A stretch of 64,000 nt of DNA from Gammaproteobacteria bacterium (GTDB lineage: Bacteria > Pseudomonadota > Gammaproteobacteria > SZUA-140): the NCBI GenBank assembly GCA_016716465.1, contig JADJWH010000001.1, positions 620,001 to 684,000 of the forward strand. Direction: 5' to 3'. The translations under genes were made by a program, and so were the position numbers. The notes under the pieces are model-generated. The model was not told the origin of the DNA. It searched no databases and saw only the letters and a program-made list of their open reading frames with translations. Shown one piece after another: positions 32,968 to 41,489 of this stretch; position 1 is the stretch's first letter; every line of letters begins with the position of its first letter.

Positions 32968-33024
32968 CTTGAAAACCGTTGAAGGGCGACCTTCCGGGGG
33001 TTCGAATCCCTCCCTCTCCGCCAA
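32968..33024 (+). repeat. attR: right 57-bp direct repeat
   Basis: Identical to 23414-23470, it is a 3' tRNA-Ser fragment without the 5' half, as left by integration. Beyond it lies the original downstream sequence of tRNA-Ser. Confidence 0.93.
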
Positions 33025-33028
33025 CTCC

Positions 33029-33093
33029 CTCCAAAGGGGCCGGTCGGTTTCGGCTTCTTTGGAGAGGGTAAATTCGGGTGGATTCGAACCCCC
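33029..33093. other. Displaced tRNA-Ser downstream region: hairpin and tRNA T-arm-like sequence
   Basis: Just beyond attR, CTCCAAAG (33029-33036) pairs with CTTTGGAG (33057-33064), probably the original tRNA terminator region. Then GGTGGATTCGAACCCCC (33077-33093) is, on the minus strand, a tRNA T arm with one mismatch, but no acceptor or anticodon arm can be built around it. It looks like a decayed tRNA or a relic of an earlier insertion. The rest of the gap to miaA shows nothing further. Confidence 0.4.
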
Positions 33094-33168
33094 GGATTCC
33101 ATCAACGCTTCGCGGGATGCGCAACTTAATTTTCCTGCACCATACCAGTCAGCTCGCGTAATGATCTG

Positions 33169-34110
33169 ATGCCGCACGAAGACAGGCCCCTGGTGTTCTT
33201 TCTGGCCGGTCCCACCACCACCGGCAAGACCGATCTCGCCGTCGAGATCGCGCGCCGTTTTCCCTGCGACATCGTCAGCGTCGACTCGGCCATGGTCTTT
33301 CGTGGCATGGACATCGGGACGGCGAAACCCGACCAGGCGCTATTGCGCAGCGTCCCGCACCGTTTGATCGATATCTGCGATCCGCTCGAGAGTTATTCCG
33401 CCGCCCGGTTTCGCGTCGACGCCTTGAGGGAGATTCGCGAGATCCATGGCCGCGGCCGGATTCCCCTGTTGGTTGGCGGTACCATGCTGTACTTCGAGGC
33501 GCTGGAACGCGGGCTCTCCAGATTACCCGGCGCGGATGCCGCAACGCGCAGACGGCTGGAACAGGAAGCCCTGGAGTTGGGCTGGGAAACCCTGCATGCA
33601 CGCCTGTCCAGGCTGGATCCGGCGGCGGCCCGGCGCATTCATCCCAATGATCCCCAGCGGATACAGCGCGCACTCGAGGTGCATGCCTTGACCGGTCGGT
33701 CGATGAGCGAACTGATGGCCGAACGCGATGCCGAACCGTTTGTCTATCGCGCGGTCAAATTGCATGTTGAGGTCAGCGATCGCGCGCAGTTGCACGAACG
33801 GATCCGGCACAGGTTCCACGACATGCTGGCAAGAGGTCTGGAGGGCGAGGTTGAAATCCTCTATCGGCGCGGGGACCTGCATCCCGGGCTGCCCGCCATC
33901 CGGGCGGTGGGCTATCGTCAGTTGTGGCGATACCTGGCGGGGGAGCAAGACCGGGAAACCTCCATCGATCAGGCGATTACAGCGACGCGCCAGCTGGCCA
34001 AACGCCAAATGACCTGGCTGAGATCGGAGAATTCCGATGCCGGTTTTGACAGTTCTGATCCGAAAATTCGGGAAAAGGTATTGAATTACATTGGGGCGGC
34101 CGCATATTAA
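33169..34110 (+). CDS. miaA: tRNA dimethylallyltransferase
   Basis: A 313-residue enzyme that adds the dimethylallyl group to A37 of tRNAs reading UNN codons. The P-loop is 'LAGPTTTGKTDLAVEIA' (GPTTTGKT, where GPTASGKT is usual). 'DSAMVFRGMDIGTAKP' is the conserved substrate segment. 'AIRAVGYRQLWRYL' and the helical 'TRQLAKRQMTWLRSE' complete the fold. It starts the miaA-hfq-hflX-hflKC block usual in gammaproteobacteria; mutL, often just upstream, is not seen here, since the island and tRNA-Ser lie there instead. Confidence 0.96.
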   Translation: MPHEDRPLVFFLAGPTTTGKTDLAVEIARRFPCDIVSVDSAMVFRGMDIGTAKPDQALLRSVPHRLIDICDPLESYSAARFRVDALREIREIHGRGRIPLLVGGTMLYFEALERGLSRLPGADAATRRRLEQEALELGWETLHARLSRLDPAAARRIHPNDPQRIQRALEVHALTGRSMSELMAERDAEPFVYRAVKLHVEVSDRAQLHERIRHRFHDMLARGLEGEVEILYRRGDLHPGLPAIRAVGYRQLWRYLAGEQDRETSIDQAITATRQLAKRQMTWLRSENSDAGFDSSDPKIREKVLNYIGAAAY

Positions 34111-34235
34111 AAATCACGGATCAGGTGATACAATGGCCCGCGGGGGATACCACGATAGGGACATCACTTGTAGCGTCCTGTCTTTATTTGGAAAAGCAGG
34201 TGCTGAAAAGAATACAAACAATAAGGAGAAGTAAA

Positions 34236-34487
34236 ATGGCGAAAGGACAGAGTCTGCAAGACCCTTTCCTGAATGCATTGCGCAAAGAACATGTTCCGGT
34301 CTCCATCTATCTGGTGAATGGCATCAAATTGCAGGGACAGGTGGAGTCGTTCGATCAGTTCGTGGTGCTGCTGAAGAACTCCGTGAGCCAGATGGTATAC
34401 AAGCACGCGATTTCGACCATCGTGCCTTCGCGCAACATCAAGACGCCTTATGCGGACGACTCCCAAAACGGCGGTGGCGATGACTGA
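34236..34487 (+). CDS. hfq: RNA chaperone Hfq
   Basis: An 83-residue Sm-like protein: 'MAKGQSLQDPFLNALRKEHV' at the N-terminus, the Sm1 motif around 'VSIYLVNGIKLQGQVESFDQ', and Sm2 'QMVYKHAISTIVPSRNI'. All contacts of the proximal poly-U face (Gln8, Lys56 region) appear. ATG 34236 has AAGGAG upstream. It pairs small RNAs with their targets. The tail is short and acidic (QNGGGDD). hflX follows after 14 bases. Confidence 0.98.
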   Translation: MAKGQSLQDPFLNALRKEHVPVSIYLVNGIKLQGQVESFDQFVVLLKNSVSQMVYKHAISTIVPSRNIKTPYADDSQNGGGDD

Positions 34488-34501
34488 TTGCCGCGGCAGG
34501 G

Positions 34502-35908
34502 GTGCCTGCGCGCTTGTTTGACAGACCTCAAAGCGGAACGCGGGCAGTACTCGTAACTCTGGATTTGCGTTCCCGTATCACGTGGGAGAACGCCGAAGCC
34601 TTCGAACAACTGGCCACTTCCGCCGGCGTCACCCCGGTCGGCGAGATACGCGGCGTTCGCGACCGGCCGGACCCGAAGCTGTTCGTTGGGACCGGTAAGG
34701 CTGACGAGATACTCGCCACCATCAAGGGCCGTCAGGCCGAGCTTGTTCTGTTCAACCATGAACTCACCCCGGTGCAGGAGCGCAACCTCGAGCGGCACCT
34801 GAGCTGTCGCGTCGTGGACCGCACCGGTTTGATCCTCGATATCTTCGCGCAGCGCGCCCGCACTTTTGAAGGCAAGCTGCAAGTCGAGCTGGCCCAGCTT
34901 CAGCATCTCGCGACCCGACTGGTGCGCGGCTGGTCGCATCTCGAGCGCCAGAAAGGCGGTATCGGGCTGCGCGGTCCGGGTGAGACCCAGCTCGAGCTCG
35001 ATCGCCGTCTGATCGGTCGGCGCATCAAGCAGCTGCACAAGCGCCTGGAAAAGGTCCGCAGACACCGCCAGCTCAGTCGTAGCGCGCGCCGCAAGGCAAC
35101 CGTACCCGCGGTGTCCCTGGTCGGCTATACCAACACCGGAAAATCCACCCTGTTCAACCGCCTTACCGGATCTGAGGTCTATGCGGCGGATCAGCTCTTC
35201 GCTACCCTCGATCCGACGCTGCGCCGGCTCGATCTCGCCGGATTCGGGCACGTGGTGCTCGCCGACACCGTCGGTTTCATCAACGATCTGCCGCCGGATC
35301 TCATCGCGGCCTTCCGCGCCACGCTGGAGGAGACCCAGGAGGCGGATCTGCTGCTGCATGTCATCGATTCCCGCGATGAAGAGCATGCCGCGCAGATCGC
35401 CGAGGTCAACCAGGTGCTGCGTGACATCGGTGCGGGCGATATCCCGCAGATCGAGGTCTACAACAAGATCGATCTTGGCGCGGATGCCGCGGCGCGGATC
35501 GATCGTGACGCGGAGGGAAGGCCGACGCGGGTCTGGCTGTCGGCGCGGGACGGCATGGGTATTGATCTGCTGCAACAGGCGATCCAGGAACGGCTGCTAT
35601 CTCCTGTCGGCCACACGGCCGCGCAGGATGAGGGGCACGCGATGCGGACGAGATCGCTCCGCGCGCAGGTTCGCCTTGACCCCGCGGCCGCAGGCCGCAT
35701 TCGCGCCCGGCTGCATGAATGGCATGTGGTCCGCGAAGAGCGTGTCGCCGACGGCGGTGAATGCATCATCGAGGCGATCTTGAGGCCAGATATGTTAGGA
35801 TACCTGCAGCAGCAGGCCGGTTGCCACGTCGTTATCGACGGCGAGGCCTGCGGACGCCAGGGAACTTGCGGGGAATCTGGCGGCACCATACAATCAGCCA
35901 CCGTGTAA
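34502..35908 (+). CDS. hflX: Ribosome-associated GTPase HflX
   Basis: A 468-residue protein with an N-terminal HflX domain ('LVTLDLRSRI', 'GVTPVGEIRGVRDRPDPKLF' and 'LVLFNHELTPVQERNLERHL'), a coiled linker, and a G domain with G1 'GYTNTGKSTLFNRL', G3 'LADTVGF' and G4 'YNKIDL'. It splits stalled ribosomes. GTG 34502 or TTG 34514 may be the start; the family usually begins near the latter. The C-terminal tail (about 390-468) is the usual small domain. It lies between hfq and hflK. Confidence 0.95.
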   Translation: MPARLFDRPQSGTRAVLVTLDLRSRITWENAEAFEQLATSAGVTPVGEIRGVRDRPDPKLFVGTGKADEILATIKGRQAELVLFNHELTPVQERNLERHLSCRVVDRTGLILDIFAQRARTFEGKLQVELAQLQHLATRLVRGWSHLERQKGGIGLRGPGETQLELDRRLIGRRIKQLHKRLEKVRRHRQLSRSARRKATVPAVSLVGYTNTGKSTLFNRLTGSEVYAADQLFATLDPTLRRLDLAGFGHVVLADTVGFINDLPPDLIAAFRATLEETQEADLLLHVIDSRDEEHAAQIAEVNQVLRDIGAGDIPQIEVYNKIDLGADAAARIDRDAEGRPTRVWLSARDGMGIDLLQQAIQERLLSPVGHTAAQDEGHAMRTRSLRAQVRLDPAAAGRIRARLHEWHVVREERVADGGECIIEAILRPDMLGYLQQQAGCHVVIDGEACGRQGTCGESGGTIQSATV

Positions 35909-35943
35909 AAAACAACACAAACGGACGAATCGTGAACGGAGCT

Positions 35944-37161
35944 ATGAAGTTACCGATGGCGTGGAACGAGCCGGGAGGATCCCGGGGCAAAGACCCGTGG
36001 GGCACCCAGGGAGACAAGCAGGGACCGCCCGATCTCGATGAACTCGTCCGCAAGTTGCAGGAGAAATTCGGCGCCTTGTTCGGCGGCAAGCGCACCGGCA
36101 AGGGCGGCGGTTCGGGTCCGGGCCGTATGTCCTCGTTCGGGATCGGCACCATACTGCTCATCGCGCTGATTCTGTGGGGACTGTCCGGCGTCTATACAAT
36201 TCACGAAGGCAGCCGTGGTGTGGTATTGCGTTTCGGGCATTACCACGAAACCACCGAGGCCGGCCTGCACTGGCACCTGCCATACCCGATCGAGGCCATC
36301 GAGGTGGTGAACGTCGAGGAGATCCGTACCGCCGAGATCGGCTACCGTTCGGGCCTTGGGGGCCAGGGTTCGCGCACGATGGCGCGTGAGGCGCTGATGC
36401 TGACCCAGGACGAGAACATCATCGACATCAAACTCGCGGTCCAGTACAAGGTCAAGGACGCGAAGGACTATCTGTTCAACGTCTCCAATCCGGACTTGAC
36501 GCTGCATCAATCGGCCGAGAGCGCGCTGCGCGAGACCATCGGCAAGAGCAAGATGGACTTTGTGCTGACCGAGGGGCGCAGCGAAATCGTTGCGCGCACC
36601 GCGACGGTTACCCAGGAAATTCTCGATCGTTATCAGGCGGGACTGCTGGTCACCAGCGTCAACATGCAGGACGCGCAGCCGCCCGAAGAAGTGCAGGACG
36701 CCTTCAACGACGCCGTCAAGGCGCGCGAAGACGAGGATCGCCTGCGAAACGAGGCCGAGGCATATTCGAATGACGTGATTCCCAAGGCGCGCGGTGAGGC
36801 GGCGCGCATGCTGGAGGAGGCCAATGCCTACAAGGCTCAGGTGATCGCGGAAGCGGAAGGTGAGGCGAGCCGCTTCACGCAGATCCTCAGCGAGTACAAG
36901 CAGGCCCCCGAGGTGACCCGGGAGCGCATTTATCTCGATGCGGTGAGATCCATTCTGAGCAATACCAGCAAGGTGATGGTCGATGTCAAAGGGGGCAATA
37001 ACCTGCTGTACCTCCCCCTGGACCGCCTGATTTCCGCGGATGGCAAGCGGGATACCTCCTCGGTTCCCGCTGATGCGGCGCGGGGCAGTGCCGGGATGAC
37101 GAGCGATGATTCCTCGGTCGACCGGTCGCGCGCCAACTTGCGCAGCAGGGAGGTGCGCTGA
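35944..37161 (+). CDS. hflK: FtsH protease modulator HflK
   Basis: A 405-residue SPFH-family protein. A cytoplasmic N-terminus rich in Gly, Lys and Asp precedes one membrane helix ('ILLIALILWGLSGVYTI', about 65-85). The periplasmic SPFH domain follows ('GLHWHLPYPIEAIEVVNVEE', 'LMLTQDENIIDIKLAVQYKV'), then a long helical region. With HflC it cages FtsH and controls degradation of membrane proteins, including YccA-type BI-1 proteins. The stop overlaps the hflC start (TGATG). Confidence 0.96.
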   Translation: MKLPMAWNEPGGSRGKDPWGTQGDKQGPPDLDELVRKLQEKFGALFGGKRTGKGGGSGPGRMSSFGIGTILLIALILWGLSGVYTIHEGSRGVVLRFGHYHETTEAGLHWHLPYPIEAIEVVNVEEIRTAEIGYRSGLGGQGSRTMAREALMLTQDENIIDIKLAVQYKVKDAKDYLFNVSNPDLTLHQSAESALRETIGKSKMDFVLTEGRSEIVARTATVTQEILDRYQAGLLVTSVNMQDAQPPEEVQDAFNDAVKAREDEDRLRNEAEAYSNDVIPKARGEAARMLEEANAYKAQVIAEAEGEASRFTQILSEYKQAPEVTRERIYLDAVRSILSNTSKVMVDVKGGNNLLYLPLDRLISADGKRDTSSVPADAARGSAGMTSDDSSVDRSRANLRSREVR

Positions 37162-38030
37162 TGGCACGGAACAAGATGGCCATACTGATCGTTCTGGTCC
37201 TCGCCGTGCTCGGCGTGCTTTCTTCCGTATTTACCGTCAAGGAATGGGAACGGGCGATCCTGTTCCAGTTCGGCGAAGTCGTGCGGACGGATTACCAGCC
37301 GGGGCTGCATTTCAAGATCCCGGTCATCAACAACGTGCGGAAGTTCGACGGCCGCATCATGACGCTGGACGCCGAGCCCGAACGCTACCTCACTGCTGAA
37401 AAGAAAAACCTCATCGTCGATGCCTTCGTCAAGTGGCGCATCGACGATATCAAGCAGTATTACACCGCCATGGGCGGTGATGCCGATCGCGCCAACCTGC
37501 GTCTTTCGCAGATCATCAAGGATGGCCTGCGCGCGGAGTTCGGCAAGCGCACCATTCAGGAAGTCGTCTCCGGCGAGCGCAAGGAAGTGATGGAGGTGCT
37601 GGCCTTGAACACCGAAACGCAGGCCCGGAACTTCGGCATCCGCGTCATCGATGTCCGTATCAAGCGCATCGATCTGCCCGAGGACATCAGTACCTCGGTG
37701 TATCGCCGGATGGAGGCGGAGCGCGCGCGGGTGGCGAAGGATCTGAGGTCACGCGGTGCCGAAGCGGCCGAGCGTATCCGCGCGGATGCCGACCGGCAGC
37801 GCACCGTGATCGTGGCCGAGGCCTATCGCGAGGCAGAGCAGCTCCGGGGCGAGGGGGATGCCAAGGCTGCGGACCTCTACGCCGCCGCGTTCAAGCGTGA
37901 CCCGGAATTTTTCGCCTTCTATCGCAGCATCAACGCCTACCGTGATTCGTTCAAGGACAAGGGTGACGTGCTGCTGATCTCGCCGGACAGCGATTTCTTT
38001 AAATATTTCAAGGATGCCAAGGGAAAGTAA
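37161..38030 (+). CDS. hflC: FtsH protease modulator HflC
   Basis: A 289-residue partner of HflK. One N-terminal membrane helix ('MAILIVLVLAVLGVLSSVFT') is followed by an SPFH domain ('FQFGEVVRTDYQPGLHFKIP') and a helical C-terminus with 'RKEVMEVLALNTETQARNFG'. Length matches the family. Start and stop overlaps tie it to hflK. The protein faces the periplasm in the inner membrane. Confidence 0.96.
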   Translation: MARNKMAILIVLVLAVLGVLSSVFTVKEWERAILFQFGEVVRTDYQPGLHFKIPVINNVRKFDGRIMTLDAEPERYLTAEKKNLIVDAFVKWRIDDIKQYYTAMGGDADRANLRLSQIIKDGLRAEFGKRTIQEVVSGERKEVMEVLALNTETQARNFGIRVIDVRIKRIDLPEDISTSVYRRMEAERARVAKDLRSRGAEAAERIRADADRQRTVIVAEAYREAEQLRGEGDAKAADLYAAAFKRDPEFFAFYRSINAYRDSFKDKGDVLLISPDSDFFKYFKDAKGK

Positions 38031-38096
38031 CGGCGGTGCCTGACAGGAGCCCGGGCTGGTCGAAAGGCTTCCGAGCGACGGGAAACGGCGGGATCG

Positions 38097-38282
38097 ATGT
38101 GGCAGGATTTGCTCGGCGCGGTTGCCCTGATTCTGGTGATAGAGGGCATGCTGCCTTTTATCAATCCGACAGCGATGCGACGGGCCCTGCTGACCCTGGC
38201 CAGGATGGATGACCATGCGTTGCGATTCGCGGGTTTGACCAGCATGCTGGCGGGCGTGGTGATCCTCTATGTCCTCCGCTGA
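38097..38282 (+). CDS. DUF2065 family inner-membrane protein (YjeT-like)
   Basis: A 61-residue protein of two membrane helices: 'LLGAVALILVIEGMLPFINP' and 'LRFAGLTSMLAGVVILYVLR'. This is the YjeT/DUF2065 pattern, and its position between hflC and the next housekeeping gene (hisZ/purA) is the standard one. ATG 38097 is the family start. Function unknown; probably an accessory of the Hfl complex. Confidence 0.9.
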   Translation: MWQDLLGAVALILVIEGMLPFINPTAMRRALLTLARMDDHALRFAGLTSMLAGVVILYVLR

Positions 38283-38345
38283 GCCGGGCCAGGGATGCTT
38301 TCATATCACCCCCATCGCTGACTGACTCGTTCATACATATCGCGC

Positions 38346-39563
38346 ATGAAAAAATCCAGCCCGGAAACCGCCGTCAATCGTTGGGTTCTCCCCGACGGCG
38401 TGGACGAATATCTGCCGCCCGAGGCCGAAGCGCTTGAGCGGCTGCGGCGCGAATTGCTCGATATGTTCCGCAGTTGGGGTTATGAACTCGTCATCCCGCC
38501 GCTGATCGAGTATCTGGAGTCTCTGCTCGTCGGGGCGGGCCACGACCTCGAGATCGAGACCTTCAAGCTCATCGATCAGGCCACGGGGAGATTGCTGGGC
38601 GTGCGGGCGGATATGACGCCCCAGGCCGCCCGCATCGACGCCCATCAGCTGATGCGCTCGACCCCTGTCCGTCTCTGCTATCTGGATTCGGTGCTGCACA
38701 CCCGCCGCAACGGATTCGCCAGTTCGCGCAATCCGCTTCAGCTCGGTGCTGAGTTATACGGGCATGCCGGCATCGAAAGCGACAACGAGATGCTGCGCCT
38801 GATGGTGCGTTGTCTGCGCGTCGCCGGATTGCAGTCATTCCATGTCGATATCGGCCATGTCGGCATCTTCCGCGCGCTGGCCCGCGAGGCCGGACTGGTG
38901 GAGGGGCGCGAGGCCGCTCTGTTCGATGCTTTGCAGCGCAAGGCCAAGCCTGAGATCGAGGCCTTTTTGGCCGACGGGACCATCACTGACCGCCACCGCC
39001 GCATGCTGACCGCGCTCGTCGATCTGAACGGCCACGGCGATGTCCTCGACGAGGCGCGCAGGATATTCAAGTCCGCGGGCAGGGAGGTGCATGAGGCGCT
39101 CGACAGCCTGCAGCAGATGGCCTCTGCGGCACAATGCCAGTTCGCGAGCATCAATCTCCACTATGACCTCGCTGAGCTGCGCGGCTACCGTTACCAGTCC
39201 GGGGTGGTGTTCGCCGCCTTTGCGCCCGGCTTCGGCCAGGAGATCGCGCGCGGCGGCCGCTACGATGAGATCGGCCGGCTGTTCGGTCGCACGCGTCCCG
39301 CTACGGGTTTCAGCACCGACCTCAAGACCCTGCTCGCGCTTGCCCCTGCCACGGCGGAACCGAAGAAGGGTATTCTGTCGCCGCCCTGGAGTGATGATGA
39401 CGAACTGCACAAGCTGATACGCAGGCTCCGCGCCGAGGGCGAACGGGTTATTTACACCCTGCCGGGGCAGGCCGTGGACCTGGTTGAAATGGGGTGCGAC
39501 CGCGTCATCGAGCGCCGCGACGGTCGCTGGACGGTGGTTGCGGCCGGCGCGCCGGCGGTATAA
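38346..39563 (+). CDS. hisZ: ATP phosphoribosyltransferase regulatory subunit HisZ
   Basis: A 405-residue HisRS-like protein without tRNA-charging function: 'FRSWGYELVIPPLIEYLESL', 'GVRADMTPQAARIDAHQL' and 'YQSGVVFAAFAPGFGQEIAR'. It has the class II synthetase catalytic fold but lacks the anticodon-binding domain, as HisZ does. It activates a short-form HisG in histidine biosynthesis, so this organism probably has the short HisG (not in this window). It is followed by purA, as in many gammaproteobacteria. Confidence 0.94.
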   Translation: MKKSSPETAVNRWVLPDGVDEYLPPEAEALERLRRELLDMFRSWGYELVIPPLIEYLESLLVGAGHDLEIETFKLIDQATGRLLGVRADMTPQAARIDAHQLMRSTPVRLCYLDSVLHTRRNGFASSRNPLQLGAELYGHAGIESDNEMLRLMVRCLRVAGLQSFHVDIGHVGIFRALAREAGLVEGREAALFDALQRKAKPEIEAFLADGTITDRHRRMLTALVDLNGHGDVLDEARRIFKSAGREVHEALDSLQQMASAAQCQFASINLHYDLAELRGYRYQSGVVFAAFAPGFGQEIARGGRYDEIGRLFGRTRPATGFSTDLKTLLALAPATAEPKKGILSPPWSDDDELHKLIRRLRAEGERVIYTLPGQAVDLVEMGCDRVIERRDGRWTVVAAGAPAV

Positions 39564-39611
39564 GGTACGCACCGGCGACAGGGGTATATTCTACGCATAC
39601 AGGCGGGGCAG

Positions 39612-40922
39612 ATGGGGAAAAAGGTTGTCATCATAGGCAGTCAGTGGGGCGACGAGGGTAAGGGAAAGATCGTCGACCTGCTTACCGAACAGGTCGATGC
39701 GGTCGTTCGTTTCCAGGGCGGACACAACGCCGGCCATACCCTGGTGATCAACGGCAGGAAGACCGTGCTGCACCTGATCCCCTCCGGAATCCTCCACGAC
39801 AACGTCCAATGCATCATCGGCAATGGAGTGGTGCTTTCGCCGGAGGCGCTGATCGAGGAGCTCGACATGCTCGAGCAGCAGGGCGTGCAGTACGCCGGAC
39901 GTCTGAAGATCAGCGGCGCCTGTCCGCTCATACTGCCGTGCCATATCGCGCTTGACCGCGCGCGCGAGGCCGCGCGCGGTACCAAGGCCATCGGCACCAC
40001 CGGCCGCGGAATCGGGCCCGCCTACGAAGACAAGGTCGCGCGGCGCAGCCTGCGCCTGAGCGACCTGTTTCATCGTGAATTGTTCGCCGCCAAACTCGGC
40101 GAGATGCTCGACTACCACAACTTTACCTTGCAGAACTATTACAAGGCCGAGCCGATCGATTTCCAACGGGTGCTCGACCAGACCCTGGCCCTGCAGGAGC
40201 GCCTGGAACCGCTGGTCGCCGACGTGACGGAATTGATGTACCAGTACCAGCGGCGCGATGCGAGTGTTCTGTTCGAAGGCGCGCAGGGGACCATGCTGGA
40301 TATCGACCACGGCACCTACCCCTACGTTACGTCCTCCAATACCGTGGCGGGAGGCGCCTCCACGGGTAGCGGCATGGGGCCGCTCGCCTTCGACAGCGTC
40401 CTCGGGATCACCAAATCCTATACCACCCGGGTCGGCTCGGGTCCGTTCCCGACCGAACTTTCCGATTCCGTCGGCATGCATCTCGCAAGCCGGGGGCATG
40501 AATTCGGTTCCACCACGGGACGTCCACGCCGTTGCGGCTGGTTCGACGCCGTCGCGCTGCGCCGCGCCGTGCAGCTCAACAGCATAAGCAGTCTGTGCAT
40601 CACCAAACTCGATGTGCTCGATGGACTGGACACCATCCGGATCTGCAATGAATACCGTTACAAGGGCGCCGGCGCGGAGAAGCGCAAGGCCGCCATGATG
40701 TCCCCCGGCAGCGCATCCACTCTGGACGAGTGCGAACCGGTCTATATCGACATGCCGGGCTGGAAAAAATCCACCACCGGTGTGCGTAGCCATGCCGACC
40801 TCCCCGCGGAGGCGCGCGATTATCTCCGGCGTATCGAGGACCTGCTCGAGACGCCCGTCGATATCATTTCCACCGGTCCTGATCGCAACGAGACCATAGT
40901 CCTCAAGCACCCGTTTGCCTGA
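39612..40922 (+). CDS. purA: Adenylosuccinate synthetase
   Basis: A 436-residue GTP-dependent enzyme converting IMP and aspartate to adenylosuccinate. Motifs: 'VVIIGSQWGDEGKGKIVDLL' (P-loop-like), 'RFQGGHNAGHTLV', 'GTTGRGIGPAYEDKVAR', 'VLFEGAQGTMLDIDHGTYPY' and 'GSGPFPTEL'. Full length and ATG match the family. It ends the miaA-to-purA run; downstream comes the iron block. Confidence 0.98.
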   Translation: MGKKVVIIGSQWGDEGKGKIVDLLTEQVDAVVRFQGGHNAGHTLVINGRKTVLHLIPSGILHDNVQCIIGNGVVLSPEALIEELDMLEQQGVQYAGRLKISGACPLILPCHIALDRAREAARGTKAIGTTGRGIGPAYEDKVARRSLRLSDLFHRELFAAKLGEMLDYHNFTLQNYYKAEPIDFQRVLDQTLALQERLEPLVADVTELMYQYQRRDASVLFEGAQGTMLDIDHGTYPYVTSSNTVAGGASTGSGMGPLAFDSVLGITKSYTTRVGSGPFPTELSDSVGMHLASRGHEFGSTTGRPRRCGWFDAVALRRAVQLNSISSLCITKLDVLDGLDTIRICNEYRYKGAGAEKRKAAMMSPGSASTLDECEPVYIDMPGWKKSTTGVRSHADLPAEARDYLRRIEDLLETPVDIISTGPDRNETIVLKHPFA

Positions 40923-41060
40923 ATCGCTCCGGGTTCTCCCGGAGTGAAGCCGGGAACCGGCCTGCGTCCCGCGGGCATCCCCCGTCAGCACCTGTTCATC
41001 CCGGATAGCGTGCACCGACATCCATCGGTGAGGATTGCATTCGTCCCGCTTTTTGTTCAT

Positions 41061-41079
41061 AATGCGAATCCTTCTCATT
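41061..41079. promoter_or_regulatory. Fur box upstream of hemP and the siderophore receptor
   Basis: AATGCGAATCCTTCTCATT differs at three positions from AATGAGAATGATTCTCATT, a dyad-symmetric Fur site. It lies 113 bases before hemP, and iron-repressed genes follow. A run of ten G bases (41096-41105) lies between it and hemP. A short frame (41113-41187, 24 residues, MQAFRMRRPRKQ) lies between, possibly a leader; its support is too weak to list. Nothing else was seen in the gap 40923-41191. Confidence 0.75.
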
Positions 41080-41191
41080 TATAATCACAATTTGCGGGGG
41101 GGGGGATTTCCAATGCAGGCCTTCAGAATGCGTCGACCGCGCAAGCAGTCAGGCGCCGGCGCCATGTACGCGCCGGTTGAGAGGTAGGCCA

Positions 41192-41371
41192 GTGGGAGAG
41201 TCCAAAGGTCACCCGTCACGCTCGGATGAGAAGGATTCGAAATCTTCCCCTCCGCGGTCGATCGAAAGCGGCGAGTTGCTGGGTGGAGCGAATCAGGTAT
41301 TTATCCGGCATGGTGGGCAGATATACACCCTGCGCCGAACCCGGGAGAACAAACTGATCCTGACCAAATAA
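41192..41371 (+). CDS. hemP: Hemin uptake protein HemP
   Basis: A 59-residue protein. The C-terminal 'SGELLGGANQVFIRHGGQIY' and 'TLRRTRENKLILTK' segment is the HemP signature. The N-terminus is polar and variable. GTG 41192 has GAGAGG upstream; TTG 41177 would be a longer start. It lies right after the Fur box and before the TonB receptor, typical of iron- or haem-uptake loci. It is a regulator of haem-uptake gene expression in several proteobacteria. Confidence 0.88.
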   Translation: MGESKGHPSRSDEKDSKSSPPRSIESGELLGGANQVFIRHGGQIYTLRRTRENKLILTK

Positions 41372-41489
41372 CCGCGAGTTCATTACAAGGTATTCAAACC
41401 ATTCATCACCAGCCAGCCACCTAGGGTATGCGACCAAGGCAGTCAGCCATGATGAGATTCATCTACATAAACATCAGGAGACTGTATCG

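Larger units (their letters stand above)
23471..33024. mobile_element. 9.55-kb tRNA-Ser-integrated genomic island (satellite-like, with defence cargo)
   Basis: Bounded by perfect 57-bp direct repeats and beginning with a tyrosine integrase. Plus-strand genes follow: unknown, AlpA-like, winged-helix-like, several small coupled genes, and a prohead protease-capsid fusion. The right third (about 30.0-32.8 kb) is AT-rich compared with the flanks and holds a minus-strand five-gene operon with a CD-NTase. No terminase, portal, tail, primase or conjugation gene is present. The set suggests a phage satellite or a decayed prophage carrying a defence module. Confidence 0.88.

Noticed and set aside
33061..33120. 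A second tRNA gene on the minus strand next to attR
   Set aside because: Only a T arm with a mismatch is present; no acceptor or anticodon arm can be formed.
39591..41078. A 495-codon minus-strand frame through purA
   Set aside because: Antisense shadow of purA; no start site or domain.
41113..41187. A 24-codon leader peptide gene between the Fur box and hemP
   Set aside because: No ribosome-binding site apart from the G run, and no conserved feature; left as a note only.
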